Origin: CAZPRY01 sp964589175
GTDB taxonomy: Bacteria > Fidelibacterota > UBA2242
Direction of reading: 5' to 3'
Length of the DNA: 64,000 bases
Assembly (NCBI GenBank): GCA_964589175.1
Contig: CAZPRY010000016.1
Location: 20,298-84,297 of the forward strand
Both the position numbers and the translations under genes were made by a program. Every line of letters starts with the position of its first letter. Position 1 is the stretch's first letter. The notes beneath the pieces were generated by a model. It saw nothing but the letters and a program-made list of their open reading frames with translations, was not told where the DNA came from and searched no databases. This document shows positions 32,626-43,800 of this stretch, piece by piece.

Positions 32626-35535
32626 CTATTTCAACAGCGTCACTTTTTGGGTGGCGGTGCGGTCCCCATTTTTCAGGATGATAAAATAGATTCCCGACTG
32701 CAGCGGTTCCTGGGCGGCTGTCATCCCGTCCCAATAGAAATGATAACGCCCGGGTTGCGTCGATCCCATCGAGAGGGCGTAGACTTCGCGGCCGGTCACA
32801 TCGACAATTCGAACGGATGTCTCTCCCGCCCTGTCCAGTTCGAAGACCAGGTTGGTGCCGGGATTGAAGGGATTAGGATAATTCGGTTCCAGCCGGAATT
32901 CATAGGCCATCGGTTCGGAATCGCCCTGTACCAATTGCGTGAGAATTCCGCCCTCCGGCATTTCCAATTCCCGGTCAGTGTAGAGGCGCAATTCGCCCGG
33001 ACGCAGATAAAACGTATGCGCGCCGTCCGGGACATCCATCTGCTCACCGCGAAAATACTCGTACCATCTCCCGGAATGCGGAAACTGCAGGGTCGCCGTC
33101 TGCGCCACCACGTCGAAGTTTCCAAGGACCGCAGCGCACATGCCCTGATGGGTGAGAGTGATACTTTTAACCTCTTTATCCACATCCATGATCAGGCTGG
33201 TCTGATCGCTGAAGAAGACTTCCTGCTCGCGGCGCAGTTTGATCAGCGCCTGGAAAATTTTATACAGGTTCTCGCGATTCGGATGATGAGGATAGTCCCA
33301 GACAATCGGCTTTTCGCCGAGACGGCTGTTGTAGTCGATCGAGAAGTCGTAGCCGACCTCTCCGAATTGCCAAATCATTTTGGGCCCCGGAATGGTGAAA
33401 AAAAACGGCGCCGCCAGTTTGATACGGTTCAACGCCGTCGGTAAATCCTTAACCTGATACACTCCGCTGCCGTTGCCGTATTGCAGGTTCTTGTACATCT
33501 GGCGCTCCTCGTCGTGGCTTTCCATATAGGTGACCAGGTTGGCGCGGGACCAGCCGCGTGTCCCGTAATAGGCCCAGGACAGGTCCGACTTCCCGTAGTC
33601 CGAACCGGTTTTATGGTAGCCCATCGTGGCTTCATTGTAATTATCGGTCATCTTGCCCCAGAGCAGCATCCCGGCGTCGGCCAACTCCGTCTCTTCGCGG
33701 TTCTCGCCCAGGTGCTCCAGGATGATGTAGGCCTCCGGATCGAATTCCCGAATGCGATCAGCCATGCGTTTAAGCAGGGCGATCCTGGAAGCATTGTAAT
33801 TGTAAAAATCGCCGGTCTGCATAAAACCCTTGGAAAGATCGAAACGGAAACCATCTACTTTATACTCCCTCAGCCAGAAGGCGTTCACACGATCGACAAA
33901 AGCCTGGGTTGCCGGGCTCTCGTGATTGAAATCGTAGCCTACATTGTAAGGATGTTTTTCGACGGGATTGAACCAGGGACTCTCGGGTGCCGGGCGCTTA
34001 TTGGCCTGGTCCCAGTAGAGCCGCACCATCGGCGACTGGCCGAAGGAGTGGTTCAGCACCATATCCAGGATGACGGCAATCCCGCGCCGGTGGCACTCGT
34101 CGATCAGGGCCTTCAAATCCCCGGCCGGGCCGTAATATTTATCGAGTGCGAAATAGAAAGAGGGATTATAGCCCCAGCTGGAATTGCCTTCAAATTCGTT
34201 GACCGGCATCAGTTCGATGGCATTGACGCCCAAACGCTCTATATAATTCAACGTATCCTGCAATGTCTTAAAATCATGAGCCCGCAGGAAATCGCGCAGT
34301 AGAATTTCATAGATGATCAGTTCCTCTTTATGCGGCCGCTGAAAGTCCATGCTCTGCCACTCGAATTCCGCTTCATCGATCTTCAATGTCGAAACAATCT
34401 CGGAAGTCTTGCCATCCGGGTAAGCCGGCAGGTTCGGGTAGGTGCTGCTCGTGATATACCGATCGTTCCAGGGATCGAGAACTGTATGTGTATACGGATC
34501 GGCAATGCGCAAGCTGCCGTCTACCAGGTACTGAAATCCGTATTCCTTATCCGGGTTCAAACCGGGAATCTCGAGCCACCAATAGACGCTGTCCGCATCG
34601 ACTGTGTAACGCTGCATGAAATAGTCGGTGTCCACCCTCCAGTCATTAAAATCGCCGATTACGTAGACAAATTCCTTGTACGGCGCGAACAGGGTCAGGA
34701 TCAGTCGGTCGTCATCGATGATATTGATTCCGCTACGGCAACCCATCGGCAGCGGTGCTTCGGAAACCGGCGGATTGACCACCACATAGAATGATATGCT
34801 ATCCGTCTCTGCGGCCGTGCCGACTACAACCGCCGTGATTTCTATAGAACCCTGAATCTCCGTTGCGGGTAAAAAATCGTACACCAGCACCGTATCGGCC
34901 GCCTCGGCTTGCAGTTCACCATCGATAAATATCTGTAGTTTGTTGATCTGGGTGCCGATCGCCGCCGCTTTCAAAACAATCCGCACGGCCTCGCCGGCCT
35001 TGGCGAATACCGGCGAACGCAGGGGATCTCCGTAAGACAAATCGATTCGTGGCTCGTCGATAATCACAGTCAGTCCCGGCTCATACAGGTCCAGAAAGAT
35101 ATCTGCTCCGCCAATGTCCTTTCCTTCTCGCGAGCCGTCCGCGTTGCGAAAGACAAAAGCCAACTTCAGGATTTTCTCGCTGGCGGGGATATGCGCTCCG
35201 CTGCTGTGATCAACATAATAGTCGCGCGGATAGCCGATTGAAAGTTTCCACAGGTTACCGCTTACGCGCTCGAGTTTGTTTTTGGAGAGGTTGGCATTGC
35301 CGCTGCCGGGCCAGGGCGAGACCACGTATTTCCAGACGGTACTCTTATCCGTGATTACACCGGTATGAGCATAGACGTCGCCCGTAAAATCCTTCAACCC
35401 GGCGTTGCCCTGGGCAGCATCGAAATAGACTACGATCGCGTCGTTCTGCGTTGCAAATTCGGGATCGGACCAGACAACCGGAGCGCTCCGGACTATTTCG
35501 ATCAATAAAAAGCAGAGAATCGATATTTTTTTCAT
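32626..35535 (-). CDS. Secreted GH13 alpha-amylase with type IX sorting domain
   Basis: 969 aa. A signal peptide is followed by N-terminal beta domains (about 20-280) and a CBM48-like domain (VYVIGDFNDWRVDTDYFMQR, near 295). The GH13 barrel begins around 400. Catalytic residues: D566 (GFRFD), E607 (IILEH) and D675 (ESHDEE). The C-terminus has NYPNPFNPGTNLVFE and a beta sandwich ending GIYFIILKNGDRTATQKVTL, the type IX type A sorting module, so the enzyme should be exported across the outer membrane. Last gene of the minus-strand carbohydrate cluster; a TrmB-type regulator lies just upstream. Confidence 0.9.
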   Translation of the reverse strand: MKKISILCFLLIEIVRSAPVVWSDPEFATQNDAIVVYFDAAQGNAGLKDFTGDVYAHTGVITDKSTVWKYVVSPWPGSGNANLSKNKLERVSGNLWKLSIGYPRDYYVDHSSGAHIPASEKILKLAFVFRNADGSREGKDIGGADIFLDLYEPGLTVIIDEPRIDLSYGDPLRSPVFAKAGEAVRIVLKAAAIGTQINKLQIFIDGELQAEAADTVLVYDFLPATEIQGSIEITAVVVGTAAETDSISFYVVVNPPVSEAPLPMGCRSGINIIDDDRLILTLFAPYKEFVYVIGDFNDWRVDTDYFMQRYTVDADSVYWWLEIPGLNPDKEYGFQYLVDGSLRIADPYTHTVLDPWNDRYITSSTYPNLPAYPDGKTSEIVSTLKIDEAEFEWQSMDFQRPHKEELIIYEILLRDFLRAHDFKTLQDTLNYIERLGVNAIELMPVNEFEGNSSWGYNPSFYFALDKYYGPAGDLKALIDECHRRGIAVILDMVLNHSFGQSPMVRLYWDQANKRPAPESPWFNPVEKHPYNVGYDFNHESPATQAFVDRVNAFWLREYKVDGFRFDLSKGFMQTGDFYNYNASRIALLKRMADRIREFDPEAYIILEHLGENREETELADAGMLLWGKMTDNYNEATMGYHKTGSDYGKSDLSWAYYGTRGWSRANLVTYMESHDEERQMYKNLQYGNGSGVYQVKDLPTALNRIKLAAPFFFTIPGPKMIWQFGEVGYDFSIDYNSRLGEKPIVWDYPHHPNRENLYKIFQALIKLRREQEVFFSDQTSLIMDVDKEVKSITLTHQGMCAAVLGNFDVVAQTATLQFPHSGRWYEYFRGEQMDVPDGAHTFYLRPGELRLYTDRELEMPEGGILTQLVQGDSEPMAYEFRLEPNYPNPFNPGTNLVFELDRAGETSVRIVDVTGREVYALSMGSTQPGRYHFYWDGMTAAQEPLQSGIYFIILKNGDRTATQKVTLLK

Positions 35536-35625
35536 TCTATCAACCTGCGGATTTCATGGATTTAGCATTACTGCGGCTGGCTATCCGGCGGGATAAAAGG
35601 ATCACCCCGCAAGTCAGTAAACGCG

Positions 35626-36438
35626 TCACCCGATACTTTTACGAATCATTTGTTCGAGATAATCGTTTTTCTCCGGCATGAGTTTCTCAACGGTTTTACT
35701 GACATTCAGTTTTTTGCGCTGCCCGAAGAGCGTAATGTCGAGAATGATGTAATTGGTCGCAATACTGAGGACGGCTTTGTTCTGCGTCCAGATTGCCTGC
35801 TCGTCGACTTCGATGTTGGCGGGTCCCATGATGAGCTCCCGCCCATCCACGACCAGAATGATCTTATGATCCCAGATGCGAACCAGTTTCTCCTCGGGGA
35901 TGCCGTAAGAGAATACCTTTCCGAATTTCTGATCGATATCCGTAAAGGAGAAAATAACGATTTCCACTCCGCGGCGTTTGGCCGCCAGAAGCGCTTTCTC
36001 GAGTTGCTTGATTTCCCGGCTCCACCCGGAGATATAGATGGTCTGAGCAGCATCCCGGATCAGCGCGTCGCAGGTCTGGACCAGGGACTCATAGCCGTTG
36101 ATATTCCAGAAGCCCTCATTCTCAGGCCGGCTGTTGAACATTGCCAGTTCTTTCTTCAGGGAAGATAATCGCGATGAAAAATCCGTCGCCAGGCGCGAAA
36201 ACAGTTGCTTGGGCGAGAGCGGAATATATTTACGTGGTTTCTCGTGAATGGAGATCACCACTCCGCGCGCCTCCAGTTTGCGTAAAACGGCATAGATCAC
36301 CGACCTTGGGACCTCGACTTCCTTGCTCACCTCGTATCCGGTCGCCGGATTGTGATTAAGGAGTCCCAGGTAGGTCTTGGCCTCGTAGGAGGTGAATCCC
36401 AATCGAACCATACGATTTACTAAATCATCTGGTAACAT
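35626..36438 (-). CDS. TrmB-family transcriptional regulator
   Basis: 270 aa. An N-terminal winged helix (about 5-75: LGFTSYEAKTYLGLLNH, GYEVSKEVEVPRSVIYAVLRKLEARGVV), then a coiled linker and a C-terminal PLD-like effector domain (about 105-250, YISGWSREIKQLEKALLAAKRRGVEIVIFSF). TrmB proteins are sugar-responsive repressors or activators best known in Archaea. It lies between a symporter gene and the amylase gene, so control of alpha-glucan use is the natural inference. ATG follows GGGAGA. Confidence 0.88.
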   Translation of the reverse strand: MLPDDLVNRMVRLGFTSYEAKTYLGLLNHNPATGYEVSKEVEVPRSVIYAVLRKLEARGVVISIHEKPRKYIPLSPKQLFSRLATDFSSRLSSLKKELAMFNSRPENEGFWNINGYESLVQTCDALIRDAAQTIYISGWSREIKQLEKALLAAKRRGVEIVIFSFTDIDQKFGKVFSYGIPEEKLVRIWDHKIILVVDGRELIMGPANIEVDEQAIWTQNKAVLSIATNYIILDITLFGQRKKLNVSKTVEKLMPEKNDYLEQMIRKSIG

Positions 36439-36565
36439 TTACCGTAATCTCCCTGTATAATTCCGTTGTCTCTTATCGTTCCGAATCGCCGGCTCCCGAA
36501 AGAATCGTCGATAAAAGCCAAGACCGATTCGGGATTCAATCTGACCTCCTGCCGACCATGCACGA

Positions 36566-38374
36566 CTAATCTTCCTTAACCTCCGTGGATAAATGCCTGA
36601 ACCATGAGAAATAAAGGATTATCGACAGAACGATTACTACCGTCAGCAGAATGGCAAAGGTATCGAAGCGTTTCATAACCAGCACCAACCACATCATGAA
36701 CAGGCAAACCTGCCATGGCACAGCTATAAAAGTCGAGAAGATATCACGCCGGTTTTCTGCTTTTACCTGGCTCCTGAATTTATCCGAGAAATGCGCGCGG
36801 ACGGGATTCCAGAAACCAAAAGGACGGGTAACCTTGTAAAAATTTTGCAGCACCTTGTCATCTGTCGGCTGCGTCAGAAATGTGCCGATAATGGTTCCCG
36901 CCAGGGCCATTCCAGCCGCAAACAGGAAGGCGAAATATTCCTCGGTTCCTTCCGGCATCACCAGTTTCCAGATGATCGAAGCCAGCATACCGCTAGCCAT
37001 ACCGATGGCGTAGCCATAGCCGTTCAGTCGCCACCAATACCAGCGAATCAGTTGCGGAATGATCAATCCCGCCCCGATGCTCATCGTGATCCAGCCCCAA
37101 ATTTCGTTGATATTACGGATAAACAGCATCATGACCAGTCCCACCAGAATGATCAGGATGGAGGCGCTGTAACTCTGCGTCATTTGCTTTTTATCAGAAG
37201 CCTTGGGATTGATATAAACAAGGTAGATATCCTTGACCCAGTAGGCCGCCCCGGCATTCACGGTCGAATCGAAAGTCGACATAGCCGCGGCCATCAACCC
37301 GGCTACGAGGAAACCTTTGACGCCGATCGGTAATTGGCTCACCACCAGCGGTAAAACCATTTCCGGGTCATGCACCTGGCCCGCCAAAGACACACCCCAG
37401 ACCGCCAGCGCGCCGATAAAGGGCCAGCGAAAGGAGAGCAGAAAGGTCCAGAAAAGGGAGAGCAATCCGGCTTCCCGGTCGCTTTTAGCCGCGAAATAGC
37501 GCTGGATCATGTAGCCGCCGGTGCCGCCGCTGCCTTCGATCACGACCTTGAAAATATAGAACATGATTGCGATCCCGAATAAATTGTACATCGAGTAGAG
37601 GCTCGCCGAATCCATTCCCAGCTTCCAGTGCGGCAGTACGCTCGTCCACTCTTTATAATTCGTCGCAAATGACTTGAAGCCGCCGCCCGCGACTTCACGA
37701 ATCGGCATGGATACCGCGAACTGTTCCGGCAAATGAATCCCAAAAGATTTGGTAACGACAAAGATGATCGCCAGAAAAATGAGGGTTCCCTGAAATACGT
37801 CGGTCCAAACGACTCCGTAAAACCCCGACGCAACCGTATAGATGGAGGCAATCAGAATCAGTATCGAAGCCGCCCAGAATTCCGACGGCAAGCCCAGCCA
37901 GGCATGAATTCCGAGAATCCTGTCCAAAAATTTCCCGCCGCCGATGGCAAAATAGGTGATCATCGCCACTGTCACGATGATAGAGGTGATGGCGGTGATC
38001 AGGCGCGCCAGCCGTCCTTCACGGTCATCCCCGAATCGGAATTGCATCCATTCTGCGAGGGTCATCACGTTCGCGCGACGGTTCCATTTGCCCATGAAAA
38101 TCATCAAAAACGCCATGATCAGCGTGACGCCGCCCCGGATTTCGATATAGAATCCCTTCGAACCCAGCGCATAAATCAGCGCTACGATGATCATGGTCCC
38201 GCTGATATCCAGGTTCGAGGCCATTCCGGAAGCTCCGAGCACCCACCAGGGCAGGTTGCGGTTCCCCAGGAAATAGGAATCGATCCCATTCGAAGCTTTA
38301 CGCTGAAAATAGAGGCCGACGATAACCAGCCCGACGATATACACAAATACGATCGCGAAATCAATAAAAGTCAT
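36566..38374 (-). CDS. Sodium:solute symporter (SSS family)
   Basis: 602 aa, about 13-14 membrane helices. SSS signatures: SYFLGNRNLPWWVLGASGMASNLDISGTM near the N-terminus, ASGFYGVVWTDVFQGTLIFLA, and GGTGGYMIQRYFAAKSDREA. The extended C-terminus, with a soluble loop and two last helices, resembles sugar or inositol SGLT-like members. Position between PpiC/PorV and TrmB/amylase genes suggests uptake of the sugar released by the cluster, by inference. Confidence 0.87.
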   Translation of the reverse strand: MTFIDFAIVFVYIVGLVIVGLYFQRKASNGIDSYFLGNRNLPWWVLGASGMASNLDISGTMIIVALIYALGSKGFYIEIRGGVTLIMAFLMIFMGKWNRRANVMTLAEWMQFRFGDDREGRLARLITAITSIIVTVAMITYFAIGGGKFLDRILGIHAWLGLPSEFWAASILILIASIYTVASGFYGVVWTDVFQGTLIFLAIIFVVTKSFGIHLPEQFAVSMPIREVAGGGFKSFATNYKEWTSVLPHWKLGMDSASLYSMYNLFGIAIMFYIFKVVIEGSGGTGGYMIQRYFAAKSDREAGLLSLFWTFLLSFRWPFIGALAVWGVSLAGQVHDPEMVLPLVVSQLPIGVKGFLVAGLMAAAMSTFDSTVNAGAAYWVKDIYLVYINPKASDKKQMTQSYSASILIILVGLVMMLFIRNINEIWGWITMSIGAGLIIPQLIRWYWWRLNGYGYAIGMASGMLASIIWKLVMPEGTEEYFAFLFAAGMALAGTIIGTFLTQPTDDKVLQNFYKVTRPFGFWNPVRAHFSDKFRSQVKAENRRDIFSTFIAVPWQVCLFMMWLVLVMKRFDTFAILLTVVIVLSIILYFSWFRHLSTEVKED

Positions 38375-38449
38375 GAATTACTCCCCGATTGTAATTTCCA
38401 TTTCATCAAATGAGGTTCACTATTTCTCTCAGTAAACTAAGCGTTTAAA

Positions 38450-39847
38450 TCAACGGTAAAGTTCCTGTAACCGATCATCAAAAATCCGGACCGCGGTTTG
38501 CGTTCGATGGTCCTGCAGATATTCAGCCCGCCGCTTGCGCCATTGCTGCAGGCGGTACAGGTAGACATCTTCATCCGTAAAATTAGCGCGCCTCTCCACG
38601 GGCGTATCCTCGAACAACAGCTGCGTCTCCGCCCGGGCCAGCCAGTCATTGGAACGCAGCCGCACCTGTGCGCGCACCTCCGGCCGGCGGTCCAACCCTT
38701 CCCGGTAAGCCTTCTGCGCCAGGATGTCATTGCGCAGGGCAAAGGCCACGGCCTTGTCCATTTCATACAAAACAAACTGAACCGGCAATTCCGGTATGCG
38801 TTTCACGAAATCGGCGACCGTCCACTCGCCGCCTCGGTAATGAATCAGCGTATCCTGCAGCAGGTCGGACAGGCGCAGGCTTATTTTACCCAGTTCATTG
38901 GCCGGAATCTTTTGGAGCTGTAAATCCTCGGGATAAAGCACATCCCGGTAATAGCTTTTAATTTGCGCGGCCACCAATCGCAGAAGCGGCACATTGAGCT
39001 GCAAGTGCTGATCCCGCATATAATTTGACAGGTAGCCCGCCAGTTTCTCCTCGCCGTAGATGCGCTGCAATTTGGGGCGTTCTTTGACGCAGAAATGCTC
39101 ATAATCAAGCCGGGATGGAATCAGGTCACGCCGGATGGCCTCAAGCTTGACGATATGCCAGCCGAATTTGCTCTGAAACGGTTTCGAAATTCCGCCCTCC
39201 TGCAACTGATAGAGGACATTCTCAAACTGCAAATCGGTATCGCCCCAGGAAATCCATCCCAGCAGCCCACCATTGCGCTGCAACGTGGAATCCCGGAATA
39301 CCTCGGACGCCAGCTGCTCGAAAGTAGATCCCTGCGATGTCAATTTGCGATATAACACTTCGATTGCCTGCCGGTCCTTAGCATAGAGGTGCCGCGCCAG
39401 GCGGCTCTCCCGGGAGCGCCGGAAGGCTTCCCGCAGCTGGTTCTCATCGACTTCGATCCCTTCCCGAATCCGATCGAACTGCAGTTCGCGCATGGCCTCG
39501 CGTTCGGCCATCTCGCGTTGATAGCGAAATACGGCCAGAGTATCCAGATGCTCCATCCGGGCGGTTTGGGCCAGCAGGTATGCATCGGTCATCTGTTGTA
39601 AATGCATCCTTCGGTTTTCCGGACTATCCGCCTGCGAAGATCGCAGCATAGCCAGCTCATAAGATTTTTTAAACTGAAACACCGTAATCGTATCCTCGCC
39701 GATGATCGCCAGCGCCTTCTGATCTGCATTCGGTACCGGTTTTTCGGTTCGCGAACAGGTCGGAACCATTAAAAGCCAAAGCAGCGGGATCACAAACCAG
39801 ATAACACTGCCGATCTTCCGCTGTTTTACGTTCGCTAGGTTTTTCAC
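38450..39847 (-). CDS. PpiC-type peptidyl-prolyl isomerase, lipoprotein
   Basis: 465 aa. The N-terminal signal ends MVPTC-S, a plausible lipobox. Residues about 150-255 are a parvulin domain (ARHLYAKDRQAIEVLYRKL, STFEQLASEVFRDSTLQRNGGLLGWISWGD, GGISKPFQSKFGWHIVKLEAI); flanking helical regions resemble SurA/PrsA chaperone arms. It starts within the stop of the PorV-family gene (ATGA overlap). It may fold the exported surface proteins or barrels encoded upstream. Confidence 0.87.
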   Translation of the reverse strand: MKNLANVKQRKIGSVIWFVIPLLWLLMVPTCSRTEKPVPNADQKALAIIGEDTITVFQFKKSYELAMLRSSQADSPENRRMHLQQMTDAYLLAQTARMEHLDTLAVFRYQREMAEREAMRELQFDRIREGIEVDENQLREAFRRSRESRLARHLYAKDRQAIEVLYRKLTSQGSTFEQLASEVFRDSTLQRNGGLLGWISWGDTDLQFENVLYQLQEGGISKPFQSKFGWHIVKLEAIRRDLIPSRLDYEHFCVKERPKLQRIYGEEKLAGYLSNYMRDQHLQLNVPLLRLVAAQIKSYYRDVLYPEDLQLQKIPANELGKISLRLSDLLQDTLIHYRGGEWTVADFVKRIPELPVQFVLYEMDKAVAFALRNDILAQKAYREGLDRRPEVRAQVRLRSNDWLARAETQLLFEDTPVERRANFTDEDVYLYRLQQWRKRRAEYLQDHRTQTAVRIFDDRLQELYR

Positions 39848-40866
39848 TTGAAATTGATACTCGTTGCAAAATGATGGACATCGGTCAGGTGATCGAATCC
39901 CTGGAAAGCATAATCGAACTGAATCGCGAGATTCGAACGCATTCTGAAAACTACTCCCGTGCCGAAGGTCAGGCCCTGTTCTTTGTAATCACCCTGGAAC
40001 ATATTCTTCCAACCAGCCCGCAACGAAAAAAGATCGTACAGCGTGTATTCGACACCCAGGTTGGCCATTTTGACGTTGTCGCTGGGATAGACGCCGTCGG
40101 CGGCCAGCCAGACTTTGTGATTTTTGGTATCCATGACTGGCATCGCCGCCCCGATCCGGAAAACCAGCGGCATGTTCCATTGGTCGGTCCGCAGTTCGGA
40201 GATGATCTTCTCGTTATTGCCGTAGATCGATTCATCGATGTCATGAAAGGCAAAGAGGTCGCGACCGGTCATCTGCATCTTGCTGCCGAAATTATTGATG
40301 CTGATCCCGAGACGCATATCGTTAAAACGCGTGATGTACAGGGTACCGACATCCAGCGCCAGCCCTTCAGCCTTCTCGTTATAGATCGACTGGGCGATAT
40401 ATTTCACTGTCGCGCCGATACTGAACCGATCGGTCAGGTTCCGCGCAAAAGAGAGTCCCAGCGAGATATCGTTGGCCGAGAAAACTTCACCTGTGCCGTA
40501 AGGATTTTCAATCGTGGTCACCTGCATTTCGCCGTAGTCTACGAAAGTCACGCTGACACCCAATGCGCCCACGGCCGGCAGTTGATAAATCACCGAAGCG
40601 TACTGGATATTGATGTCGGCAAACCAGTTCAAATAACTAAAATAGGCGGAATTCTTCTCGCTCCGCGAGATCGAACCAACATTCCACAAGATGCCCGATC
40701 CGTCATCCGAGACGCCCCCGAAGGCTGCTCCCATCGCCACCGCTTTGGCGCCGATTTCAAGACCCAGAAAAGGCGCCGCCGAAGTGCCGACCTTACTCTG
40801 CGCGGATACCGTCTGCATCGACAGCAGGGCCGCTAAGGCCAAATAAATGATAGATGCTCGTTTCAT
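39844..40866 (-). CDS. PorV/PorQ-family outer-membrane protein
   Basis: 340 aa. Signal peptide ending VSAQS, then GTSAAPFLGLEIGAKAVAMGAAFGGVSDDGSGILWNVGSI, the hallmark start of the PorV/PorQ (FadL-like) family. Beta strands run through to a C-terminal HFATSINFK. In Bacteroidota, PorV receives substrates from the type IX translocon and passes them to the sortase PorU. Embedded directly after two giant sorting-domain proteins and overlapping the isomerase gene, it may be a dedicated partner for them. Confidence 0.88.
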   Translation of the reverse strand: MKRASIIYLALAALLSMQTVSAQSKVGTSAAPFLGLEIGAKAVAMGAAFGGVSDDGSGILWNVGSISRSEKNSAYFSYLNWFADINIQYASVIYQLPAVGALGVSVTFVDYGEMQVTTIENPYGTGEVFSANDISLGLSFARNLTDRFSIGATVKYIAQSIYNEKAEGLALDVGTLYITRFNDMRLGISINNFGSKMQMTGRDLFAFHDIDESIYGNNEKIISELRTDQWNMPLVFRIGAAMPVMDTKNHKVWLAADGVYPSDNVKMANLGVEYTLYDLFSLRAGWKNMFQGDYKEQGLTFGTGVVFRMRSNLAIQFDYAFQGFDHLTDVHHFATSINFK

Positions 40867-40888
40867 CTTCTATGTCCTTTGTTTTAGT

Positions 40889-43800
40889 TCAACGTATAAT
40901 CGCCAGTTTGCCGGTCTTCTCACCGAGAGTACTACTGGTGATATGATAAATATAGATGCCGAAGGCCACCTTTTTGCCGGACTCGTTCAACAGATCCCAG
41001 GCAAGCGTACCGTCGAAAATATCACCGGTGTGCTGTAGTTTGCGAACCAAGTCGCCGCGCACCGTATAAATGCGCAAAACCGCATCGGCCGTCAGATTGA
41101 TAAACGCTACTTTATTCGGGAAATTGCCGGGCAGATCAGGCGAATAATCCCAGGAAGCCGAAACGATATAAGGATTGGGGACGACGCTGAAATTGCTCCA
41201 GCCGTCATCCGTGACAAGACCCTGGGAAGCTGCAAGCGTACTGAAGCGATAATTATCATCGCTGCTAAACTTGATGGTCGTCGCGACATCGAGAAAATCT
41301 CCGTCCGCGTAGCGGTATTTTTCCGTGATGGAGATGTCATAGATCCAGAGCGTATCGTCACCGGTCGAATGCCAGACCACCTGCAAATTGCCGGCTTGAT
41401 CGATCTCGATCGGAATTTTCAGCTCCGTAAAGCTCTGCCCGACGGTGAAGGTCGTGTTCTGCCCCCCGATTCCGAAGGATAAACTCTGCTCGCTGGTGGA
41501 TTTCATCCAGCCTTTAAAATAAAACAGGCCCGGATTCAGCAGCGTATCGCTCTTCAAAGTCACATTCACCGGATTGGCCTGAGAGGGCACAAGGACGTTA
41601 TCGTCCCAGTACACGATCGTCGCGTCGCCGGCTTTCAGTGGGGGCAGATTTTTCGAACCGCTAACCCGCTCGTAGAGGATCGTGCTGTCCGGGTCCTGCC
41701 AGTAAAAAAGTCCGCCTTTATCGGCCGCCTGCAGCGAAATCAGGTTTGCGCTGTCGAAAATGAGTTTGATGTACCAGCTGGACTTATAGGGATAATTCAC
41801 CGGGTTGGTGGTTTTATCCAGCGTATCCTCAAACAACGGATAGAGGATGAAGTCATCCTTACCGGTGACTGCGCGGTAGGCAACCTTCACATCCTTATTC
41901 CCGATCATATCGAAGACTTTCAATTTGACGGGTCGCGCGTTGAGGGTCACAAAACCGGACTTATAAGATTGCGAAGTGTCGACAATCTCGTCATAAAATG
42001 TCAGGCGGTACCTGACCGGAAAGCGATTCCCGCTAAGATCCGAAAGATTCATCAGGATTTCGGGGTGGGCCAGGTCGCTTCCCGACCAGCGGATACTATC
42101 CGGGATGATATTAATCCGGTCGGCATTGGTCAACTGCAGGCGCAGGCCCTCGAATACCGGCGAAGGTTTATCGATCGACGAGACATAGGCAAGCAGGGTA
42201 TCGCCGGTTGTCACATTGCGCACCCCGTAAGCCGTCGTCTTCTTGGCGAAGAAATCGATCGTCGAGGTCAACGCGTAATTGGGATCGGTGGACGAATCAT
42301 AGAAATAAATCTCGTATTCGGAATCATTCACAATCTTCCTGTCATCGACGATGTCCAGGCTGACGCTGCCGGTAGCATGGCCGGTATGGATAATCCCCGC
42401 GGAGTTCAAAGCGGCCGGCTGGTAGCCCTTGCTGTACGGATTCGGAATCGCCATTACCGTATTCGAATCGAACACGTACCGGTCGGATTCCAGCGTAATA
42501 CGTTTGCTGCCTTCCGACGGTAAAATATTGAACAGCGAATCGCCGGAATCGTAGGCCACGACCGCATAGAAATAGCGCTGGCCGTTGTTCACGCTCGTAT
42601 CCACATAGGTGTACTGAAGCCCGGAATTACTGCCCAGGTACTGGGCCAGGCCGGCGCTGCCATCCAGGAAACTCTTGGCGAATTGACCGTTCATCAGTGA
42701 ATAGCTATCTCCCGAAGGCGCTTCCAATGTGATGTCCAATTCGTAGAGCCAGGGATGGGCGATGTCCAGAGTGACCCGGAAATCGTCCCAGTTTTGCGAC
42801 GCTCCCTCAACATCGATCGCGGTCGAAACTTCGGGATACAGGTTCAGGCCCCATTTGCTGTTGCCGATCATAACCAGGCTGTCCAGGATGAATTCCCCCT
42901 GACCCTTCCATTCGTCGGCGTTCACGTCGACCCGGTAGAAGAAGATACCGTCCTGCATATCTTCCGGGGCATCGAAACTGCGCGAAAAATACTGATAGGT
43001 GTTCTTGTTGACAGTACTCTCAACACCGTACTGCCGGAATTCTTTGACCACTTGATTCGGCTGGTAGGCCCGGTAGCCGGGAGCAACGACAATCCCGGGA
43101 TCATTCTCATAGATTTTCGTCTTCCACTCGTAATGGGCGCCCGGCACCACGCGCGACAGGCGCTGGTAGACTTCCTGGGTCATATATTCGGCCGTTGAAG
43201 CCCGGAACTGGTCCACATACAGAACAGTGCCCTGGCCATTTCCGACGTACAGGTTTGCGCTGGTCAGACGGCTGTTGAGACGCCGGTAATAATGCAGTTC
43301 CGTCGTATTAGCCGGAATGAGGCCGAGATCCACTACTTTTTCCTGACCGTTATTCAACGACAGGTAAAGATGACCGTTCGGGGTTCTGTTCTCAGAGGCG
43401 ATCCGGACGGTGAACGCCACCCAGGTGTTCGGCTCAAACTGGCTGGCCGTCGCCAGATTCCAGCACAGGCCGGAGTTGGAATTAGAGTTGATTTTCATCG
43501 TCAGCCAGCCGCTGGAAAGCGACGCGTATTCTGCCACCCAGCCGAGAGCGACTGCGGCATTATCCGTCAGTTGATCCCAACCGGTTGTATCGGCCGGTTC
43601 CTCGAAATCACCGTTATCGATGCGGTTCTTGGTACTGACCTCCCAGAAATTATCGATTGAGATCTTGAGCGCGTCGCCTGTCGCCGCCTCGTTGGGGCTA
43701 TGTTCAAAAAACATACTCTCGGGCTGGTAGCGCTCCCAGCTTTCTGGATCGGTTTTAGCCGCATCCGCAAAACGGTTGAAACCCGAATTTTCCACCACGT

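Noticed and set aside
33481..34302. 273-codon plus-strand frame opposite the amylase
   Set aside because: Antisense shadow of a gene with intact catalytic residues.
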